DNA of 64,000 nucleotides from a bacterium (GTDB lineage: Bacteria > Electryoneota > RPQS01 > DYHQ01). The translations under genes and the position numbers were made by a program. The first letter of the stretch is position 1. Each line of letters begins with the position of its first letter. The stretch spans positions 124,001 through 188,000 of the forward strand of contig JAUXGA010000001.1 of assembly GCA_030622545.1 (NCBI GenBank). The letters run 5' to 3'. The notes under the pieces were generated by a model. That model had not been told where the DNA came from, made no database searches, and was given only the letters and a program-made list of their open reading frames with translations. Below are positions 58,267 to 64,000 of the stretch, piece after piece.

Positions 58267-59590
58267 TCCATCACAGGACTTGTCAAGCCGCCGGTTATTG
58301 CTCGGTGTAACAGGTGGTATCGCCGCTTACAAATCTGCCTACCTCTGCCGTCTGTTCATCAAAGCAGGCGCGGAGGTGCAGGTTGTCATGACAGCAGCGG
58401 GGACGAAATTTGTCGCGCCGCTGACGTTCGAAACCATCACCGCGCGCCCGGTCTATACGGAAATGTTTCCCGAGCGCCGCGAAGTTTCTCCGTGGCATAC
58501 CGAACTCGCGTCATGGGCGGAGCTGGCATTAATCGCTCCGGCGACCGCGAATCACATCGCGAAACTTGCCTGCGGTCTTGCCGATGATTTGCTCTCGACT
58601 ATCATGCTCACGTTTGACCGCGCCCGCGTGTTGGCGCCCGCGATGAATCATCGGATGTGGGCGAACGTCGCCACGCAGGAAAATTTGCGCACGGTGCGCG
58701 CTCGCGGCTTCACAATTTTGGAGCCGCCGAAGGGCGACATGGCGCGGCCGGGGGAAGATGCCGGATTTGGTAGGATGCAGGAACCAGAAGATATTTTCCA
58801 CGAAGTTGCGCATCTTTTAACAACGCCCCGCGACCTAAAGGGAATGCGCGTTCTCGTCACAGCCGGTCGCACGGAAGAAGCATGGGATCCGGTGCGCATT
58901 CTGACGAATCGTTCCACAGGCCGTATGGGATTTGCTTTAGCCGAGGAAGCTCGTGAACACGGAGCGGATGTTGTCCTCGTACACGGGCCCACGGAAGTCA
59001 TGCCGCCGGCGGGAGTCCGTGCACATGCGGTCGTTACAGCTGCGGAAATGTCGAACGCCGTTCGAAAAGAAGCTCCCGATGCCGATATTATTCTCATGGC
59101 CGCCGCCGTTTCCGACTATCGCTTTACGGACGTTTCATCGGAAAAAATTAAGAAGACTAAACACTCGCTTTCGGTGCCGATGAAACAGACTGAAGATATT
59201 TTAGCGAATCTTCCGCGAGTAAAACCGAAACAGATTATCGTTGGTTTCGCTCTGGAAACCGAGAATCTTCTGGAAAACGCTCTGAAGAAACTGCACAAGA
59301 AAAGACTTGATTTAGTCGTCGGAAATAATCCGCTTCAGGAAGGCTCCGGCTTCGGCACCGCCACCAATGAAGTGATGCTGATAAGCCGTGATGGCAGCGT
59401 GGAAGGATTGCCGCTGCTGTCGAAGCGAGAAGTCGCGCGCGAAATCCTCGGCGCTGTTGTCCGCCTCTGGCACGAGAAACAGCCGGAGATAGAAAAGCAA
59501 AAGAAACCTGCACCACCTCGGAGGAGAAGAACGACATCTTCGGCACGACGGAAATCCGCTAATACGAAACCAAAAAAGACGCGGGTATGA
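58256..59590 (+). CDS. coaBC: CoaBC, phosphopantothenoylcysteine decarboxylase/synthetase
   Basis: GVTGGIAAYKSAYLCR, APAMNHRMW, VTAGRTEEAWDPVRILTNRSTGRMG. Confidence 0.94.
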   Translation: MLNNPSQDLSSRRLLLGVTGGIAAYKSAYLCRLFIKAGAEVQVVMTAAGTKFVAPLTFETITARPVYTEMFPERREVSPWHTELASWAELALIAPATANHIAKLACGLADDLLSTIMLTFDRARVLAPAMNHRMWANVATQENLRTVRARGFTILEPPKGDMARPGEDAGFGRMQEPEDIFHEVAHLLTTPRDLKGMRVLVTAGRTEEAWDPVRILTNRSTGRMGFALAEEAREHGADVVLVHGPTEVMPPAGVRAHAVVTAAEMSNAVRKEAPDADIILMAAAVSDYRFTDVSSEKIKKTKHSLSVPMKQTEDILANLPRVKPKQIIVGFALETENLLENALKKLHKKRLDLVVGNNPLQEGSGFGTATNEVMLISRDGSVEGLPLLSKREVAREILGAVVRLWHEKQPEIEKQKKPAPPRRRRTTSSARRKSANTKPKKTRV

Positions 59591-60300
59591 CGAAGGATTC
59601 ATCGTCAAGCGAGCAAGCGCGGGAACTTGCCGCTCTCTATTTTCGGCAGCAGTCTCTCTTTGAGGATGAAATCTATCTTCCCGCGCCGCCTGAAGTGAAA
59701 AGACTGCGCGTGCTTCGTGGAGCGCTGACGCCGCTGCCGCAAACACTCGCAGAATTTGAAGAACAGATACACGACTGTACGCGCTGCTCGCTGGGCAAAA
59801 CACGCACGAAATTTGTTTTCGGCGCAGGCAATCCAAATGCTGAAATCGTTTTCGTGGGCGAAGCGCCGGGACGCGATGAAGACTTGCAGGGGATTCCGTT
59901 CGTCGGGCGAGCGGGCAAACTGCTGGATCAGCTTCTGACGGAAATCGGATTCAGTCGAGACGATATCTACATCTGTAATGTCTTGAAATGCCGTCCGCCG
60001 AAAAACCGCGACCCGGAAGCGACGGAAATCGAAATCTGCAAACCGTATCTATTGACGCAGCTTTCGATTATGCGACCGAAAATTATCGTTTGTCTTGGGC
60101 GATTCGCGGTGCAGGTGCTGCTCGGTGTCAAAGACAGCATGAAGTCCATGCGTGGACGCATGTTCCCGTGGGAGGGAGCGCAAGTTTTAGTGACCTATCA
60201 TACGGCGTACTACTTGCGAAATCCGAATGGAATTTCCTTTGGGCAGGAGGATTTCGCGATGTTGCGCCGACTTTATGACGACATGAAACAGGCTTGGTGA
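59587..60300 (+). CDS. Uracil-DNA glycosylase, family 4-type
   Basis: [36 protein letters not shown]. Confidence 0.9.
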   Translation: MTKDSSSSEQARELAALYFRQQSLFEDEIYLPAPPEVKRLRVLRGALTPLPQTLAEFEEQIHDCTRCSLGKTRTKFVFGAGNPNAEIVFVGEAPGRDEDLQGIPFVGRAGKLLDQLLTEIGFSRDDIYICNVLKCRPPKNRDPEATEIEICKPYLLTQLSIMRPKIIVCLGRFAVQVLLGVKDSMKSMRGRMFPWEGAQVLVTYHTAYYLRNPNGISFGQEDFAMLRRLYDDMKQAW

Positions 60301-60301
60301 G

Positions 60302-61768
60302 ATGAGTACTCAGACGTTCGGAAGTGCGACTATGGAAGAAACAACCGGAAGAGTTCCGCCGCAAACCATCGAAATGGAAAAAGCCGTTTTGGGCGCGGTG
60401 ATGATTGACGCCGATAGTTTTGCCCGCGTGCGGGACCTGCTCGACGAGAAATGTTTCTACCGGCCGGCGCACGCGGTGCTCTTCACGGCGATGTCTCAGC
60501 TCGACAGCGCCCACAAGCCGATTGATCTGCTGACCATGACCGAAGAGCTGCGTGTGATGGATAAGCTCGAAGAAATCGGCGGCGAACTTTATCTGTCACA
60601 ATTGACCGAACTCGTTCCCAGTTCCGCGAGCATCGAGTACTACGCGCGTCAGGTGTTGGAAAAAGCAATCCTGCGCAGAATCATCTCGCTTTCCGCGACG
60701 ATTTCATCCGCCAGTTATGAGCCCGGAGCGGAATCGCAGGACTTACTGGAAAAACTCCAGACGCAGCTCATGCAGCTCATCGGTCAGCGACGCTTTTCGG
60801 GCGCTGAAGAGTTGCGCGCCGTCATGCATGAAACGCTCGACCAGATTGATAACATCAAGGCAAAAGGCGGCTATGTTACCGGTGTCGGGACGGGATTCGA
60901 CCGGCTGGACGATTTAACAACGGGCTTCCAAGACGGCGAACTTATCGTGATTGCTGCGCGCCCTTCCGTAGGAAAAACAGCACTCGCTCTGAATATCGCC
61001 CGCAACGCCGCGGCGATGTATAAGCGCGGTGTGGCGTTCTTCTCATTGGAGATGGACCGGCGTCAGCTCGCGATGCGACTGCTTTCAAGTGACGGGCGTA
61101 TCGACAGTCATCGGTTGCGCTCGAGCGCAAAACTCAGGGATGGAGAATATCAGGACCTTTCCAAAGCGGCGGCGCGTTTGTCCGAGCTTCCCTTTTTCAT
61201 CGATGATACGCCGGGTATCGGTATTGTCGATATTCGTGCACGTGCAAGGCAACTCTGGATGCAGCATCGGATTGGGCTTGTGGTTCTGGATTATTTGCAG
61301 CTCGTTCAGCCGCCGAAACCCACCGATAATCAGCAGCAGTGGATCGCTCATGTCAGCGCTTCAATGAAAGCTCTGGCGAAAGAACTCAAGGTTCCGGTCG
61401 TCGTGCTTTCGCAGCTTTCGCGAGCGCCTGAACAACGCGGCGGTGAACACAAACCCGTGCTTTCAGACTTGCGCGATTCCGGCGCGATTGAGCAGGATGC
61501 CGATATTGTAATTTTTATTTTCCGTCCGGAACTCTATCCGCAGATTTATAAGAATAAGAAATACAAATTCAAGAATGCGGAATACGATATCGAGGGCTTG
61601 GCGGAAGTGAATATCGCGAAGAATCGAAACGGCCCGACGGGAAATTTCCTGCTTAGTTTTGTTAAAAAATATACGAGTTTTGAATCACTGACTGAAGAAG
61701 CTCCTCCGGCGACAGAAGAAGAGGGAGAAGAGGAAGAAGTCCCCGACGACACCGAACACCCTTTTTAA
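60302..61768 (+). CDS. dnaB: Replicative DNA helicase
   Basis: AARPSVGKTALALNIARN, DYLQLV, SQLSRAPEQRGGEHKPVLSDLRDSGAIEQDAD. Confidence 0.95.
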   Translation: MSTQTFGSATMEETTGRVPPQTIEMEKAVLGAVMIDADSFARVRDLLDEKCFYRPAHAVLFTAMSQLDSAHKPIDLLTMTEELRVMDKLEEIGGELYLSQLTELVPSSASIEYYARQVLEKAILRRIISLSATISSASYEPGAESQDLLEKLQTQLMQLIGQRRFSGAEELRAVMHETLDQIDNIKAKGGYVTGVGTGFDRLDDLTTGFQDGELIVIAARPSVGKTALALNIARNAAAMYKRGVAFFSLEMDRRQLAMRLLSSDGRIDSHRLRSSAKLRDGEYQDLSKAAARLSELPFFIDDTPGIGIVDIRARARQLWMQHRIGLVVLDYLQLVQPPKPTDNQQQWIAHVSASMKALAKELKVPVVVLSQLSRAPEQRGGEHKPVLSDLRDSGAIEQDADIVIFIFRPELYPQIYKNKKYKFKNAEYDIEGLAEVNIAKNRNGPTGNFLLSFVKKYTSFESLTEEAPPATEEEGEEEEVPDDTEHPF

Positions 61769-61784
61769 ACGTAACAACGAACTC

Positions 61785-64000
61785 ATGAACGCGATTCCCG
61801 CTCATAATACGGATCGAATCGAGCAGGTGCTGGCACACCCGCTTTATCGCAAGGTGGAGCCGACACACGTGGAAGCGCTTCGGGAAATCGCCGGTCTGGT
61901 GCTGTCGAATCACCCGGGTTCCGACATTGCGATGTTGGATCGTGCGTTTCGTTTCACCTATGAAGCGCATCAAGGGCAGTTTCGCTTATCGGGAGAGCCG
62001 TACATTGTGCACCTGATCGAAGTGGGACGAATTCTGGCGGAAATCGGACTGGATGAGTTGACCATCGTTGCGGGGATTTTACACGATTCGGTGGAAGACA
62101 CGGCGGTGACGATTGAAACCCTCGATGCGGAATTTGGAGAAACCATCGCCATGCTCGTTGATGGCGTGACGAAAATCCCTGAATTGAAATATGAATCAAC
62201 CGAAGAGAAGCAGGCCTCGAATTTCCACAAGATGCTGCTTTCCATGTCGAAAGACCTCCGGGTGATTCTCATCAAATTCGCCGACCGCATTCATAACATG
62301 CGAACGATTTCGCACCTCCCGCGCAAGGCGCAGGAACGCATCGCTCTGGAAACACGTGATGTGTATGCTCCTCTGGCGCATCGCATGGGCGTCGGACGAT
62401 TGAAGTGGGAACTCGAGGATTTGGCTTTTAGAGTGCTCGAACCTCGTTCTTACCGAGAACTGGTTCGCAAAGTGTCTCTGAAACGCGAAGAACGGGAAGC
62501 GATTGTCGAAGAGGTGACCGAAAAAATCAGGAATGAACTCGATCGTCTGGGAATCAAAGGCCGCGTCTACGGGCGCGCGAAACACCTCTACAGCATCTAT
62601 AACAAGATTCGAATTCGCGGCTATGCTTTTGATGAAATCCTCGACCTGATTGCGCTGCGAATTATCGCTCAGCGCGTGGAGGATTGCTATTTCATTCTGG
62701 GGGTCGTTCATTCTCTGTTCACACCGATTCAGGATAAGTTCTCCGATTACATCGCGACGCCTAAATCGAATATGTACCAATCGCTGCACACGAAAGTTTT
62801 CGCACCGGATGGTCGCAAAGTCGAAGTTCAGATTCGCACCGAAGAAATGGATCGGACGGCGGAGTACGGCATCGCGTCACATTGGCGTTACAAAGAAGGA
62901 ACGCCCCGCCAGAATGATTTGGATCAGCAGATGGCATGGATACGCCAACTGCTGGATACCGGAAGTGACAGCACATCATCCGGGGAGTTCCTCGAGAATC
63001 TTAAGATCAACCTGTTTCAGGATGAGATTTTCGTTTTTACACCGCGCGGCAGATTGCTGACGCTTCCCCAGCAATCAACGCCTGTGGATTTCGCCTTCGC
63101 TGTCCATACGAACATCGGATTGCACGCGATGGCGGCGAAAGTCAACGGCAATATTTCTCCGCTTTCCCGGCCGTTAAAATCCGGCGACATGGTGGAAATT
63201 ATCACCTCGGCGGGGCAGAAACCCAATCCCGACTGGCTCAAATTCGTCGCCACATCCCGCGCGCGCGCAAAAATCAAACGGTGGCTCAAAGAGCAGCACT
63301 TCGACGAATCAATAACGCTCGGCAAAGAAATTATTCAGCGCGAATTGACGAAACTGCGCCTGAAAAGAACGGTGAAAGAACTCGAAGAACTTGCCCATTC
63401 TTTCGGTCGAAGCGATTTGCCCGCCTTTTACGCTGCTCTCGGAGCGGGAGATATTGGAGTACCCTCGGTCATTCGGAAATTGCTTCCTCCCGACCGGCCG
63501 GAAGTGGCGGAATCCGTTTTAACCAGAGTTATCCGCAAAGTCAAAGGCGTCGGAACGGGTGTGCGGATTCATGGTTTCGACAATATGGCCCTGCACTTCG
63601 GCAAATGCTGTCAGCCTTTGCCCGGCGACCGCATCACCGGTTTCATTACCACCGGTCAGGGTATTTCGATTCACCGTGAAGATTGTCCGAATATCTCCGA
63701 ACTCATGCGGCAGCCGCAGCGGAATATTCAGGTCGAATGGGATGTTGACCGGGATTCGCATTTCAATGTTCGCATCCGCTGCATGGCGGAGGAGCGCAAA
63801 AACCTGCTTCGCGATATGACCGAAGCCATCGCGTCGCAGGATGTAAATATTATCTACCTTGACATGAAAAGGGAAGATGCCATCGCCGTCGGCCACATGG
63901 TGCTGGAATTGAAATCCCTGCCGCACTTGACGCGCGTGATTAAGCGCATTATGGCCATCCGGGGAGTCTTTCACGTGGAAAGAATCGGCGAAGAGACTCC
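61785..64000 (+). CDS. RelA/SpoT bifunctional (p)ppGpp synthetase/hydrolase (truncated by window end)
   Basis: HDSVEDT, FADRIHNMRTI, YGRAKHLYSIYNKI, SNMYQSLHTKV; TGS domain; no stop in window. Confidence 0.93.
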   Translation, partial: MNAIPAHNTDRIEQVLAHPLYRKVEPTHVEALREIAGLVLSNHPGSDIAMLDRAFRFTYEAHQGQFRLSGEPYIVHLIEVGRILAEIGLDELTIVAGILHDSVEDTAVTIETLDAEFGETIAMLVDGVTKIPELKYESTEEKQASNFHKMLLSMSKDLRVILIKFADRIHNMRTISHLPRKAQERIALETRDVYAPLAHRMGVGRLKWELEDLAFRVLEPRSYRELVRKVSLKREEREAIVEEVTEKIRNELDRLGIKGRVYGRAKHLYSIYNKIRIRGYAFDEILDLIALRIIAQRVEDCYFILGVVHSLFTPIQDKFSDYIATPKSNMYQSLHTKVFAPDGRKVEVQIRTEEMDRTAEYGIASHWRYKEGTPRQNDLDQQMAWIRQLLDTGSDSTSSGEFLENLKINLFQDEIFVFTPRGRLLTLPQQSTPVDFAFAVHTNIGLHAMAAKVNGNISPLSRPLKSGDMVEIITSAGQKPNPDWLKFVATSRARAKIKRWLKEQHFDESITLGKEIIQRELTKLRLKRTVKELEELAHSFGRSDLPAFYAALGAGDIGVPSVIRKLLPPDRPEVAESVLTRVIRKVKGVGTGVRIHGFDNMALHFGKCCQPLPGDRITGFITTGQGISIHREDCPNISELMRQPQRNIQVEWDVDRDSHFNVRIRCMAEERKNLLRDMTEAIASQDVNIIYLDMKREDAIAVGHMVLELKSLPHLTRVIKRIMAIRGVFHVERIGEET

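Overview
64 kb of bacterial chromosome, mostly ordinary housekeeping genes, with a probable integrated element and cargo near the left end. From left: a hydrogenase-maturation operon (hypD 3' end, hypE, hypA, hypB); an SDR/membrane-protein group; then a region bounded by a partial tRNA-Ser 3' copy (~6.22-6.30 kb) and an intact tRNA-Ser(GGA) (27.53-27.62 kb). The two boundaries share a perfect 54-bp direct repeat, inner 20-bp repeats, and a tyrosine integrase beside the intact tRNA. Inside are (i) a minus-strand envelope/lipid-type cluster (KAS III, radical SAM/SPASM-like protein, three beta-barrel-like proteins, LolA-like protein, patatin, GNAT-like protein, MMPL/RND exporter, TetR) and (ii) a plus-strand replication/recombination module (AEP primase interrupted by an in-frame TGA, CHC2/helicase-like protein, Rad52-like annealing protein, DUF932-like protein, Cas4/RecB-like nuclease, integrase). 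To the right: tRNA-Ser(CGA), tRNA-Arg(ACG) directly abutting tadA, a membrane-anchored reductive-dehalogenase-like operon, slyD, glnS next to tRNA-Gln, a histidine-kinase-like protein lacking its phosphoacceptor His, hisS, rmuC, hicBA, miaB, lapAB, mutS, yicC, gmk, an orphan AT-rich gene with a HEPN-like motif, trmO, rpoZ, coaBC, a UDG, dnaB and the start of relA/spoT. Best candidates for something new: the island and its cargo, a 28-aa peptide gene with Cys every seven residues, the TGA-interrupted primase, the terminator-punctuated recombination module, and the transmembrane RdhA-like operon. All identifications come from reading motifs; no database search was possible.
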